DNA from: Verrucomicrobiaceae bacterium
GTDB lineage: Bacteria; Verrucomicrobiota; Verrucomicrobiia; Verrucomicrobiales; Akkermansiaceae
Direction: 5' to 3'
NCBI GenBank assembly: GCA_027486655.1
Contig: JAIXOR010000021.1
Location: 62,001 to 126,000 of the forward strand
DNA: 64,000 nt
Below the pieces are notes generated by a model. That model saw nothing but the letters and a program-made list of their open reading frames with translations. It had not been told where the DNA came from and searched no databases. The position numbers were made by a program, and so were the translations under genes. This document shows, piece by piece, positions 52,461 to 60,678 of this stretch. Numbering within the stretch: position 1 is the stretch's first letter; every line of letters begins with the position of its first letter.

Positions 52461-52862
52461 ATGAACTCCATCACCCACATTTCATCTACCGCCACCAGCA
52501 ACACCTGCCTCGCCGCCGCCTTGACGGCAGTTGGCATCCCGCTCGCCGAGAAACCCTTCGTCCGCGTTGTCGGCGATGGCATCCGTGGCGAGCGCACCGT
52601 TTGGTTCTTCGAGCCGCAGAGCGCGGACAATCGTTTCCAGACCAAGGAACTCATCGAAGCGTGGAACGACGATGGATGGCACCTCGCCAACCCGGAGCAT
52701 CCGTTCGCCTACATCAAGTGCGCCCTGCTCAACCGCCAGCGTCTCGTGGACAAGGTGAAGCAGGACGTGCCTCTCGCCTGTGTGAAACGCCGGGGCAAAA
52801 TCGCCTTCATCCCGCTCGATGCCTCACCCGACACTGAAGAAATGTTCCTTCGTTACCTCTGA
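52461..52862 (+). CDS. hypothetical phage protein in the tail operon
   Basis: A 133-aa protein of unknown function. TCLAAALTAVGIPLAEKPFVRVVGDGIRGERTVWFFEP followed by TKELIEAWNDDGWHLANPEHPFAYIKCALLNRQRLVDKVKQ reads as a soluble alpha/beta protein. It lies between the tail tube and the chaperone genes. Confidence 0.65.
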   Translation: MNSITHISSTATSNTCLAAALTAVGIPLAEKPFVRVVGDGIRGERTVWFFEPQSADNRFQTKELIEAWNDDGWHLANPEHPFAYIKCALLNRQRLVDKVKQDVPLACVKRRGKIAFIPLDASPDTEEMFLRYL

Positions 52863-52868
52863 GATCCC

Positions 52869-53288
52869 ATGAACGACATCGACCGCCAAACTCTTCTATC
52901 AACCGCCTTCCACGAAGCGGAAACCATCGTCGGAGGCTACGCCATGCGCCCGCTCAATTTGGCGAGCTACGACGTGCTGCTCCGGACCGGAAACCCGCTG
53001 GTAAGGGGAGAAATGCCTGCGGACGGCACCCCCGATTTCACGTCGTCGATCATGGGTTTTGTCTTTGCCCACTGCGCACCGTGGCCGGAAGTCGTGCGGG
53101 CATCATTCAACGACCAAGGATTCCGCGAATCCGCCCTGATCTTCTGCGGTGGACTCACCCCAGCCGATTTCCAGACCGCGTTCAAGCGCCTCGAAGAACA
53201 AAGCCGGGAACTGGAGGCGGCCCAGGTCGAGACCATGGGGGACATCGGCGGAAAAAAGCCCCTCCCTGCGACGAACCCGGATTCCTAG
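52869..53288 (+). CDS. tail assembly chaperone, gpG-like
   Basis: A 139-aa helical acidic protein at the standard position before the tape measure. Near its end the codons GGA AAA AAG contain the slippery heptamer A-AAA-AAG, so ribosomes can shift into the overlapping downstream frame to make a longer product. Confidence 0.75.
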   Translation: MNDIDRQTLLSTAFHEAETIVGGYAMRPLNLASYDVLLRTGNPLVRGEMPADGTPDFTSSIMGFVFAHCAPWPEVVRASFNDQGFRESALIFCGGLTPADFQTAFKRLEEQSRELEAAQVETMGDIGGKKPLPATNPDS

Positions 53289-53506
53289 CCGCCCAGGTGT
53301 TCGCCGTCGCCGCAGAAACCGGGTGGTCCGAGGAGCGGATTCTGTTCATGCCACTGGCTCGGTTGGCGCAGTATCAGCACTGCCTGTTGCGGCGGAATGG
53401 GGTGCGGACGGGGTGGAGTAGTATCGGACAGGAGCTGGTCGGACTCAGCGATCAGTTGGAGGCCTTGCGGGTGCAGTTTGGTGGACCGCTAGTCAGAATA
53501 GATTGA
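52869..53506 (+). CDS. tail assembly chaperone G-T fusion by -1 frameshift
   Basis: After slippage at 53252-53258 translation continues in the -1 frame as APPCDEPGFLAAQVFAVAAETGWSEERILFMPLARLAQYQHCLLRR, ending at 53506 (about 212 aa in total). The T part has no good start codon of its own near the junction, which supports frameshifting as in lambda G/GT (established for lambda). The ratio of products normally matters for tape-measure loading. Confidence 0.7.
53252..53258 (+). promoter_or_regulatory. programmed -1 frameshift site A-AAA-AAG
   Basis: The heptamer is in the correct register (GGA AAA AAG) and is the same as the Escherichia coli dnaX slippery site. The -1 frame stays open upstream and downstream. 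A GC-rich stretch (GCCCCTCCC) follows; a defined stimulatory structure was not resolved. Confidence 0.7.
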
Positions 53507-53726
53507 AGCGAATGCATGATGAACTAATTCCGGCTCAATTTGAGTTGTCCGCTCGTTGTGCATCTCGAATTGCCGTAGTCACCGGCGAAGCGATCCGTCC
53601 AGAGATTCCTCTGGTTAAGGTCAAGCAGACATTGTAGATTACCCTGCGGCAGCCAGTCTGCTGATGGGGGTATCCGCCCGAGCCTGTGAACAAAGGAACT
53701 TCAACCCTGACACCCAGTGGCAAATC

Positions 53727-54275
53727 ATGAATGAGTGCGCATCAGCAACCACCCCCTGCAATCTATTAGCCGACTACTCGATATTCGATCAAACGCTTGC
53801 CAAAGAAATGGCGATTGCTTTAACAGCTGACGATATTGTTAATTCAAGTGATTTCTGTATCGGTATTCCGTTAGTAAAAGAAGTTGAAATTCTTAGTATT
53901 AACGATTATCTATCTTCCTTGAGTCAGAAGGTCGGATTGTATCACCTATGGGTCGATTCTGGAGAAAATTGCCCGGATCACAAGCTGCACAAGATGATTT
54001 GTGTTTACGTCGGTAAGGGTATTGTAGGCACTAGAATTAGAAGTCACATCAAAGAAAAGTGGCCGGAGTCTGAAATGATTTACATTACGTTCTTTGAATG
54101 CAAAAATCGTATAGCCAAGTATCTAGAACAGCTCTTTTTGGATACCTACGGATTCTACCTAAATGAGTATGAAAATTCCGGAGGGGATTACTTGTATGGG
54201 CTATGGGACGATCATCGCTACGACAATGGAACAGAGACTCAGCGATTGGGGGACATTCTAGTAACAAGATTGTAG
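53727..54275 (+). CDS. GIY-YIG family nuclease (cargo)
   Basis: A 182-aa protein of visibly lower GC than its surroundings. The GIY-YIG core is VGLYHLWV (GIY-like, 70-72), ICVYVGKG (YIG-like, 94-96), then R103, H107 and catalytic Glu134 in KYLEQLF, and Asn in LNEYENSGG. ATG 53727 is preferred over ATG 53664. It is inserted between the tail chaperones and the tape measure and followed by its own terminator. It may be a homing-type or defensive nuclease. Confidence 0.7.
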   Translation: MNECASATTPCNLLADYSIFDQTLAKEMAIALTADDIVNSSDFCIGIPLVKEVEILSINDYLSSLSQKVGLYHLWVDSGENCPDHKLHKMICVYVGKGIVGTRIRSHIKEKWPESEMIYITFFECKNRIAKYLEQLFLDTYGFYLNEYENSGGDYLYGLWDDHRYDNGTETQRLGDILVTRL

Positions 54276-54342
54276 CCAAAAATCGAAAATTGAGGTTGAT
54301 TGGCAGGTGATGACTCTGCCCCCTCGAATAAACTGGAGGATT

Positions 54343-54375
54343 GAATACACTTGGGATTTTGCCCCAAGTGTATTC
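54343..54375. terminator. strong hairpin terminator after the GIY-YIG cargo gene
   Basis: GAATACACTTGGG (54343-54355) pairs perfectly with CCCAAGTGTATTC (54363-54375) around a 7-nt loop and is followed by TGTTTT. It lies between convergent genes and may work in both directions. Confidence 0.75.
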
Positions 54376-54393
54376 TGTTTTCGGTGCTTCAGA

Positions 54394-54645
54394 TCAGTCT
54401 AATGTGATCGAAACGCGCGTTTCATTTGGGTCTAGCGAGCCCACTATTTCAATGGATGCCGCTCCAGGAAAGAGCATCCACTGAGGTTTGCCGAATGTCT
54501 GCGGGTAGCCGATTCCATCTTCTTCATGCCATCGGCAAGCCAGGCTGAAATTGGCACTTCCTTCCCAATGGCCACGTGCGATTGCGAATCCACCCTTGTT
54601 GTAAACGATGTCGTGGACGCTGAATTTACTAGTACTTGCTATCAT
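54394..54645 (-). CDS. small unknown cargo protein
   Basis: An 83-aa protein on the minus strand, opposite to all surrounding late genes. It reads MIASTSKFSVHDIVYNKGGFAIARGHWEGSANFSLACRWHEEDG..IEIVGSLDPNETRVSITLD, a compact beta-rich sequence without a recognised family. Opposite orientation plus the adjacent terminator is typical of morons expressed from the prophage. Confidence 0.55.
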   Translation of the reverse strand: MIASTSKFSVHDIVYNKGGFAIARGHWEGSANFSLACRWHEEDGIGYPQTFGKPQWMLFPGAASIEIVGSLDPNETRVSITLD

Positions 54646-54818
54646 ATAACTACTTTCGTTATCTTTGTTGTTGTTGGCTTGGAGGCTTTTGGTTGCAACT
54701 TCGCGACCCTAAGACTCTCCAGACGGAGAAGCCCTACTTCGAAGCGCCTGGGAGATCAAGAATGATTTTTGAGAACCATGTGGAATGGCTCCGAATCGGT
54801 TGACTCGACCCCCGGCGC

Positions 54819-56567
54819 ATGAGCGCCCTGACAGTCACCCTTGGAGCCGACATCACCGCCTTGAAGCGGGCCATGGCCGGTGCCACGGAACTCGTCGGTG
54901 CGTCGGCCCGCCGCATGAGCAAATTGACCGGCGCAGGTCTGGCGGGACTCGGCAAAGGTGGGGCTGCAGCACTCAGCCAGGGATTCTCGGTCGCGGGTGT
55001 CGCACTCAAGGCGGGCATCGGCGCAGCTCTGGCAGGTGGCGCAGCAGCGATGGGCGTCGGGGTGAAGGCCGTCACTTCCGCCGCCGACTTCGAGCAGACA
55101 AAGGTCGCGTTCTCCACCCTGATCGGTGATGCGGCCAAGGCGGAAGAAACACTCGCGAAACTCCGCGAACTCGGTGCCCAGACGCCGTTTGAATTCCCCG
55201 AACTGGCGGATGCCGGCCGAAAGCTGATCGCATTCGGTGAGAATGCCGACACCGTGCCTGAAACCCTGCGACGAATCGGCGACATCTCTGCTGGTATCCA
55301 GGCACCGATCAACGAAATCGCGGAAATCTACGGCAAGGCGCGAGTCCAGGGACGGCTTTTCGGTGAGGACATCAACCAGCTCACAGGCCGGGGCATTCCG
55401 ATCATCGGCGAGCTGGCGAAACAGTTCGGCGTTTCGGATTCTCAGGTGAAGAAACTGGTCGAATCCGGACAGGTTGGATTTCCGCAGGTCGAGAAGGCGT
55501 TCATTTCTCTCACGTCCCAAGGCGGCAAGTTCTCGGGCATGATGGAAGCGCAGAGCAAGACCACTAATGGCTTGTTTTCCACGCTCAAGGACACGGTCAA
55601 CGAGGTGTTTCTATCACTCGGCCAACCGATCAACGATGCGATCCGCCCCCTGGTTGCCGAAGCCATCGGCCTAGTGTCCAAACTCACGCCCCTAGCGGTC
55701 GAGGCGGGCAATCGGATCAAGGACGCGATCATGTTCATCATCACCGCGTTCAAGAGCGGCCAGATTCTCGACCTCGTGGCGTCATCGCTGAAACTTGCCT
55801 TCGCCATCGGCATCAACACGCTGGTCAATGGCTTCCGGTTGGCGGTTGAGTTTTTCTGGAACCTCATTACCGACGGCGCGATGTGGAAGAGCCTCGGCAC
55901 GACCTTGCTCGGACTGGTGGCCGGCTTCGGCGCGGCTTTGCTCAATGCGTTCCAGACGCCCATCGTCTATCTCCAGGCGGGCATGGAATGGGTGGTGGCC
56001 CATCTGCTCAAGGGACTGCTCAAAATCCCCGGCATGGCCGACCTGCTAGGCTTCGATGAAAGCGCAGTGGAAACCAACTTCGGCAAGATCCTCAAGGACC
56101 GGAAGGAAACAGGCGCGGAGTTGTTCGGCTTCAACATGAAAGACCTCGCCAAACAGGCGGATGATCTTATGTCGTCTGGAGCACCGGCCCTCGGCGAACG
56201 GGTTGCGGAAGCGGCTCGGAAGGCTGGCGAATCCACCAGCGCTGAACTCATCGACACCACGGGCTTGCGCGACAGCTTCGGCAAGGTGGTCGCCTCGATC
56301 CGTGATTCCATGCCGAAGCCCGAAGTCGTGAAGCAGGCGGCAACCGCAGCAGCGCAGACCAAGAACACGCCCATGATCGACAAGGAATCCCATCTCGCCC
56401 CCGTCGTCACGTCTCTCGGCAAGGTCGGTGGCGGCGGATACTCGTCCGGCACGCTCGACGCCCAGCGCGAGAACAACAAGCTGACGAGTGAGACAAACCG
56501 GATTCTGCGGGACATGAGCGAGCGTATGAAACCAGGCACAGGCAAGTTCGTCCCCGCATTCGGTTGA
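54819..56567 (+). CDS. tail tape measure protein
   Basis: A 582-aa protein. It has the N-terminal LTVTLGADITALKRAMAGATELVGASARRMSKLT start, the TMP_N-like region with FEQTKVAFSTLIGDAAKAEETLAKLRELGAQTPFEFPELADAGRKLIAFG, and hydrophobic segments around 310-400. The length is short and predicts a tail of moderate length. TTGACT-N13-ATG precedes it. It is cut off from the chaperones by 1.3 kb of cargo. Confidence 0.85.
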   Translation: MSALTVTLGADITALKRAMAGATELVGASARRMSKLTGAGLAGLGKGGAAALSQGFSVAGVALKAGIGAALAGGAAAMGVGVKAVTSAADFEQTKVAFSTLIGDAAKAEETLAKLRELGAQTPFEFPELADAGRKLIAFGENADTVPETLRRIGDISAGIQAPINEIAEIYGKARVQGRLFGEDINQLTGRGIPIIGELAKQFGVSDSQVKKLVESGQVGFPQVEKAFISLTSQGGKFSGMMEAQSKTTNGLFSTLKDTVNEVFLSLGQPINDAIRPLVAEAIGLVSKLTPLAVEAGNRIKDAIMFIITAFKSGQILDLVASSLKLAFAIGINTLVNGFRLAVEFFWNLITDGAMWKSLGTTLLGLVAGFGAALLNAFQTPIVYLQAGMEWVVAHLLKGLLKIPGMADLLGFDESAVETNFGKILKDRKETGAELFGFNMKDLAKQADDLMSSGAPALGERVAEAARKAGESTSAELIDTTGLRDSFGKVVASIRDSMPKPEVVKQAATAAAQTKNTPMIDKESHLAPVVTSLGKVGGGGYSSGTLDAQRENNKLTSETNRILRDMSERMKPGTGKFVPAFG

Positions 56568-57038
56568 CGCATCGAGGGTCATACGGTGAAATCATGAGCA
56601 CTAGAACATGCGCTTCGAACCGATCACTTATTCGAAACTGAATTCCCGTCAGCAGGAAACCTACAATTTTCACAAGGTCGCAGGAATTCTGGCCGATTAT
56701 GGTTTCACCTCGATCCGTCTTTCAGATGATTGGGAGGGAGCCGATTTTATTGCGCAGCACATCGACGGGTCATCGTTTCTGAAAGTCCAGCTCAAGGGGC
56801 GACTATCGTTCAGCAAGAAATACGTGGGTAAGGATCTTTGGATCTGCTTCATGCATGAAAATCAGGTGATTCTCTATCCACACGATCAAGCTTTGGAGAA
56901 TTTCTCCAGAGAGGGCAGGATCACCAATACTGACGCATGGAATGAAGGTGGGAACTATCACTTCCCATATCTTGGAAAAGAGGTTCTCGATTTGATTGAG
57001 GAGTTTCGGATTCGACCGGTTCAAACCTTCGGTTGACG
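56559..57038 (+). repeat. 11-bp direct repeats TTCGGTTGACG flanking a cargo gene
   Basis: TTCGGTTGACG occurs at 56559-56569 (the end of the tape measure gene) and 57028-57038 (the end of the cargo gene), 469 bp apart. Removing one repeat plus the intervening DNA would restore a clean tape-measure stop followed by TTGACG-N16-ATG of the next tail gene. Confidence 0.65.
56608..57036 (+). CDS. PD-(D/E)XK-like cargo protein
   Basis: A 142-aa protein. DDWEGADFIAQHIDGSSFLKVQLKGRLSF gives Asp46, Gln61 and Lys63 in a D-x14-Q-x-K pattern, typical of restriction-type or DUF4365-like PD-(D/E)XK folds where Glu is replaced by Gln. The base composition is more AT-rich than the neighbouring tail genes. It is inserted between the tape measure and the next tail gene. 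It may be a nuclease used for superinfection exclusion (inference). Confidence 0.65.
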   Translation: MRFEPITYSKLNSRQQETYNFHKVAGILADYGFTSIRLSDDWEGADFIAQHIDGSSFLKVQLKGRLSFSKKYVGKDLWICFMHENQVILYPHDQALENFSREGRITNTDAWNEGGNYHFPYLGKEVLDLIEEFRIRPVQTFG

Positions 57039-57054
57039 TCACGTCCCGGCCAAG

Positions 57055-57777
57055 ATGCCGAGACACGTTTCCATTCAGCCGGGCAAACTCTACCCACAGC
57101 CGGATTACAGCCTCAGCGTGGACCGCGAGGGAAAGTGGACGGCCACACAGGTATTCCTCTGCCACCGCAATTCGATCACCCAGGTGATGCCGCGACCGGG
57201 GACGCCGCACCCGGACATTTCGTTCATCTCGGTGGACAACGCCACGGCCCAAGTCAGCGAGGGCGACATCGCTCAGATCACCTGCAACTACGCGGGCACC
57301 GACAACGGCGACAACGATCCTAACAAGACCACCTACACGCTCGGACTTTCGCTTTCGGAGGAGCCGTTGCTGTCCCACAAGAAGCTCCGTGATCTGGACG
57401 CGGACGAAGTGGAGGCGTTGCAGGCCATCATCAGCGGCAAGGACAAGGACGCGGCCGGATCGCCCTACAAGGACAAGGTGAAGAGCGCACTTGGCAAAAA
57501 GGCGCTCGAAAAGATCCAGCGCGGCCAGACCTCCTACTATTCCCCGAAAGTCACCTGGCGGCAGGCCACCGTTCGCAAGGCGTCGGCAGCATCCTCCGAC
57601 GTGCGCAAGATCGGCAAGATCGACGAACCGGACGGCAGGCAACCGACCCTAAGCGACGGACGCAACTGGCTCTACAACGGCGTCACCCAAACCCAGGAGG
57701 GCGGATCCTACCGCATCGAGCGCGAGTGGATCGCCAGCGACCGGGGCGGATGGGACACGGATATTTACACCGACTGA
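57055..57777 (+). CDS. tail protein (hypothetical)
   Basis: A 240-aa protein at the distal-tail position. The N-terminal half is beta-rich (HVSIQPGKLYPQPDYSLSVDREGKWTATQVFLCHRN) and the C-terminal half is helical then beta. WLYNGVTQTQEGGSYRIEREWIASDRGGWDTDIY at the end is a common ending of phage tail proteins. TTGACG lies 16 nt upstream of the ATG. Confidence 0.65.
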   Translation: MPRHVSIQPGKLYPQPDYSLSVDREGKWTATQVFLCHRNSITQVMPRPGTPHPDISFISVDNATAQVSEGDIAQITCNYAGTDNGDNDPNKTTYTLGLSLSEEPLLSHKKLRDLDADEVEALQAIISGKDKDAAGSPYKDKVKSALGKKALEKIQRGQTSYYSPKVTWRQATVRKASAASSDVRKIGKIDEPDGRQPTLSDGRNWLYNGVTQTQEGGSYRIEREWIASDRGGWDTDIYTD

Positions 57778-57782
57778 CCATC

Positions 57783-58379
57783 ATGCGCCTGCCTCCAAAA
57801 AAGCGTCCAGGCAATCCGATCCTTGCCAGCGATTGGAACACGCTCATCGACGCGCTGGCCGCCCGCACCCCGCAACCAGGCTCGGGTGTTGAGTTGGTTT
57901 TCACGTCGGGTGGATTCACCTATCGGGTGCGAAAGACCTCCGCATCGGGTTCGAGTTCCGATGACTGTCCGTTCGGTGAAATTCTCTCGTTCAAGGACGG
58001 CGACACCATCAAGACCGGCATCCGCGGCGGCGTTGTCTATGCAGGCGACAAGGTTTGGAACGTCGATCACAAGGCACTCACCCTCACGGCCACCGGCACC
58101 TTCAAGGTTTGGCTGGAAGTGGGCGTCACCGCCAATGTGGAGGATGGCGTGCTGCTGCCAGGGATCAAGACATCCACCGCGCCGGAATGGAAGCAGGTCA
58201 GTGGCGACGGCCAATATCCAAACCAAACGATCCCGACAGCACCGTCTGGCACTGGCAAGGCGATCATCGCGGCGGGCATCCTCACCATTAAGGACGAGAG
58301 CGCCACGTTCGCCAAGGCGGGCTGCGGTTCTATCAGCATCAACCATTGCCCGGGAATTCTCGGACATACTCGCCTCTGA
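57783..58379 (+). CDS. tail protein (hypothetical)
   Basis: A 198-aa protein. RLPPKKRPGNPILASDWNTLIDALAART at the N-terminus is a motif I know from phage tail and baseplate-like proteins. A beta-rich remainder ends in GCGSISINHCPGIL. It starts 5 bp after the previous stop. Confidence 0.6.
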   Translation: MRLPPKKRPGNPILASDWNTLIDALAARTPQPGSGVELVFTSGGFTYRVRKTSASGSSSDDCPFGEILSFKDGDTIKTGIRGGVVYAGDKVWNVDHKALTLTATGTFKVWLEVGVTANVEDGVLLPGIKTSTAPEWKQVSGDGQYPNQTIPTAPSGTGKAIIAAGILTIKDESATFAKAGCGSISINHCPGILGHTRL

Positions 58380-58383
58380 CGCC

Positions 58384-59694
58384 ATGGCCATCGAAACGCT
58401 CAAGGATTGGAATGACCGGCTGAGTCAGTGCGGTTGCTGCGCGATGCCGGAATGTCCGGCCCCATCGACCCAAAGCCAATACGTCTATCGAACACTGTGC
58501 GCCATGACCGCCAGTCCGAGCGAGTATCACATCGGCAACCCATCACCGAATTTCGACCCCACAAATGGAGGCGTGCCGCTCAAGGAGGCCTATGTCGCCT
58601 ATCAGAAGATGCATGTGACCGATTCGTCGAGTTACAACAACGACTCAGGCAGCGGATCAAGCAGCTACGAAGTTACTCTCTCCAAGAACCCTGAAACATC
58701 AGAGGATAACAAGGTCGGAGTTCCCGCCTACTATTGCAGCAAGACCCGCATCGACGGTTCATGGACATCTCAATACGAAAACAAGAACGGAGACGGCCAC
58801 GTCACGCAGACAGGTTCGGATTCTGGAAGTTGGAATAACGCTCTCGCCACACCATTTGGTGCCACGCCTGGCAACGGCACCTACACTTATCAGACCTTTG
58901 ACGAGGACGGAAACCCGGCAGACAGCGGCTCGGGTGAGTCCCACTGGAGTTACGGTCCGGCCTGGTGGGGCATCTGGGGTGGCAGTTGGTGGAACGTGCC
59001 GGAATCCATCACCACCACCGTCGAGAGCACGGGCCTGAAACACGAAGTCTCGGGATTCGGCCGCACACTCGTTGTTCTGTTTCAGGACGCGCACACTAAG
59101 GAAACAGCATTCGCCGCCATCACCACGCCGGATCCAGCCGACAACGAGTGGTCCAATGGAGGTTCGTCGGCCACCATCGCCTCGTTCGTGGTGGGACGGG
59201 CCGATGAAGCAAACGACGACATGCGGGTCACGGGTGCAGCTCACATGATCGGGCGCTATCGCTGGCGCATTCCGTTCTCCCACAAGGGCGGCAAGTTCAA
59301 GCTCTGGTGGGACGAGGGTTTTTTCACCAAGGAATGGGAGGTGTGGAAAGTGAAGGATGACGCTCACAAGGCTTGGGAAACAGCCCACGCAGCGTGGGAG
59401 CAGTCACAAGAAGTTCCAAAACCACCTGAGCCCGAAGAGCCGGATGCTCCCGGCGAAGAGCCGACCAAGCCAACGCTCACCGCGAAGTCTGTCGAATGGA
59501 CAGGGCCGGGAAATGCCACGGATTACAATCACGCCTCATGGTTCACCGCGTATTCCAACACGGTCAAAGTGCCATCCGCCACTGAAGGTCACACGGAAAT
59601 CTGCAACGTCCGCTTCATTTGCTACGAATCCAAGTTTGGCTCCAAACCACAAGTCCATGAAGACTTCCGCATCTACAATCCCGACGAAGCCTGA
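58384..59694 (+). CDS. large tail-associated protein (hypothetical)
   Basis: A 436-aa protein, rich in Gly, Ser, Trp and Asn. The N-terminus has a Cys-rich CGCCAMPECP stretch that may bind metal. The middle is repetitive and beta-like (GTYTYQTFDEDGNPADSGSGESHWSYGPAWWGIWGGSWW). The C-terminus has a Glu/Pro-rich linker. It is probably part of the distal tail or fibre complex; no family is known to me. Confidence 0.6.
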   Translation: MAIETLKDWNDRLSQCGCCAMPECPAPSTQSQYVYRTLCAMTASPSEYHIGNPSPNFDPTNGGVPLKEAYVAYQKMHVTDSSSYNNDSGSGSSSYEVTLSKNPETSEDNKVGVPAYYCSKTRIDGSWTSQYENKNGDGHVTQTGSDSGSWNNALATPFGATPGNGTYTYQTFDEDGNPADSGSGESHWSYGPAWWGIWGGSWWNVPESITTTVESTGLKHEVSGFGRTLVVLFQDAHTKETAFAAITTPDPADNEWSNGGSSATIASFVVGRADEANDDMRVTGAAHMIGRYRWRIPFSHKGGKFKLWWDEGFFTKEWEVWKVKDDAHKAWETAHAAWEQSQEVPKPPEPEEPDAPGEEPTKPTLTAKSVEWTGPGNATDYNHASWFTAYSNTVKVPSATEGHTEICNVRFICYESKFGSKPQVHEDFRIYNPDEA

Positions 59695-59890
59695 TCCGTT
59701 CGCCGCGTCGCCCGATGCACCGCCCCGCCCGAGAGCTGCCAAGATCCGCATGAAGCTCAAGGGAGCCGACGACGGCCCGGTCTATCAGGGAACGGATTTG
59801 GTGATTCCCTGCGCGACGTGTGGCGGGCGGTTGACAGCGGATCAGGGGCGTGAAGCTCCACGTCGATCTGGAAACCCTGCAACTCATTGA
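59657..59890 (+). CDS. small zinc-knuckle-like phage protein
   Basis: A 77-aa protein that overlaps the ends of both neighbours. A proline-rich N-terminal half is followed by KLKGADDGPVYQGTDLVIPCATCGGRLTADQG with a single C-x-x-C pair. The overlap with the next gene's TTGACA element makes its true extent uncertain. Confidence 0.4.
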   Translation: MKTSASTIPTKPDPFAASPDAPPRPRAAKIRMKLKGADDGPVYQGTDLVIPCATCGGRLTADQGREAPRRSGNPATH

Positions 59891-60671
59891 AGGCCCCGGA
59901 TTCCGCAATCCGATCACTTCGCTGCGCTTCAAACGCGGCGACGCGGCCCAGCTTGAGGTGACATTCCTCGAAGGCGGATCCACGGCAGCCAGCATCGGCA
60001 ACCCGATGGCGCTCGAAATCCAGTTCGGCATCAAGCCGCGCAACCGCTATGACATCGGCTATCTCGTTCACGACTCGGTTTGGACGATGCCGGCCATCGA
60101 CGCGGAGTCGCCCGTCTATCAGTGCTCGCCAAGCTTCAACACGGTGGAACTCGACTCCGCGCTCGGCGTTGGATCTTCCACCGGCACCGAGCTTTCCGAA
60201 ATCACCCTGATGGGGGAAATCACTTGGCGCGAAGGCGATGGCCAACCGACATCCACCCGCACGTTCTTGGTCGTCGTCGAAAACGACGTGAACCGCGGAA
60301 CCGAAGGCGTGCCACAATCCGCTGAACCAGCCTACCCGGCGGCCACCAGTATCGAGATCAAGTCGAACAAGGGTGTGCCGAATGGATACGCCCCGCTCGA
60401 CTCATCCGGCAAGATGCCCGTCGATTATCTTCCTGGGGGCATCGTGATCGACCCGACCATAACCACGCTCACCGGAACCGGCACCAACGCACTCGCCGCC
60501 ATCGTTTCCACCACGCTGCCTTTCGACCGGGTGCTCGGCGTCGTGGTCGGCGGCACGCTCTCGTTCTACCAGATCATCGACGGCACGGACACCAATGCGG
60601 CACCCGGTATCGTCCACCCCAACGACTATGACCCAACCACCAACCCCCGTGTCTGGAAACAAATCCTCTGA
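59850..60671 (+). CDS. tail fibre/baseplate-like protein
   Basis: A 273-aa protein from a GTG start with TTGACA 13 nt upstream. An N-terminal beta domain (KLHVDLETLQLIEGPGFRNPITSLRFKRGD) is followed by a 'VPNGYAPLDSSGKMPVDYLPGG' segment, a motif widely seen in phage tail fibre proteins, and a C-terminal cap domain ending WKQIL. Confidence 0.7.
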   Translation: MKLHVDLETLQLIEGPGFRNPITSLRFKRGDAAQLEVTFLEGGSTAASIGNPMALEIQFGIKPRNRYDIGYLVHDSVWTMPAIDAESPVYQCSPSFNTVELDSALGVGSSTGTELSEITLMGEITWREGDGQPTSTRTFLVVVENDVNRGTEGVPQSAEPAYPAATSIEIKSNKGVPNGYAPLDSSGKMPVDYLPGGIVIDPTITTLTGTGTNALAAIVSTTLPFDRVLGVVVGGTLSFYQIIDGTDTNAAPGIVHPNDYDPTTNPRVWKQIL

Positions 60672-60678
60672 AATCCCC

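Noticed and set aside
53512-53637. A 41-codon open frame starting MHDELIPAQF
   Set aside because: It could be a small cargo gene or a remnant, but has no RBS, no overlap with neighbours and no recognisable family.
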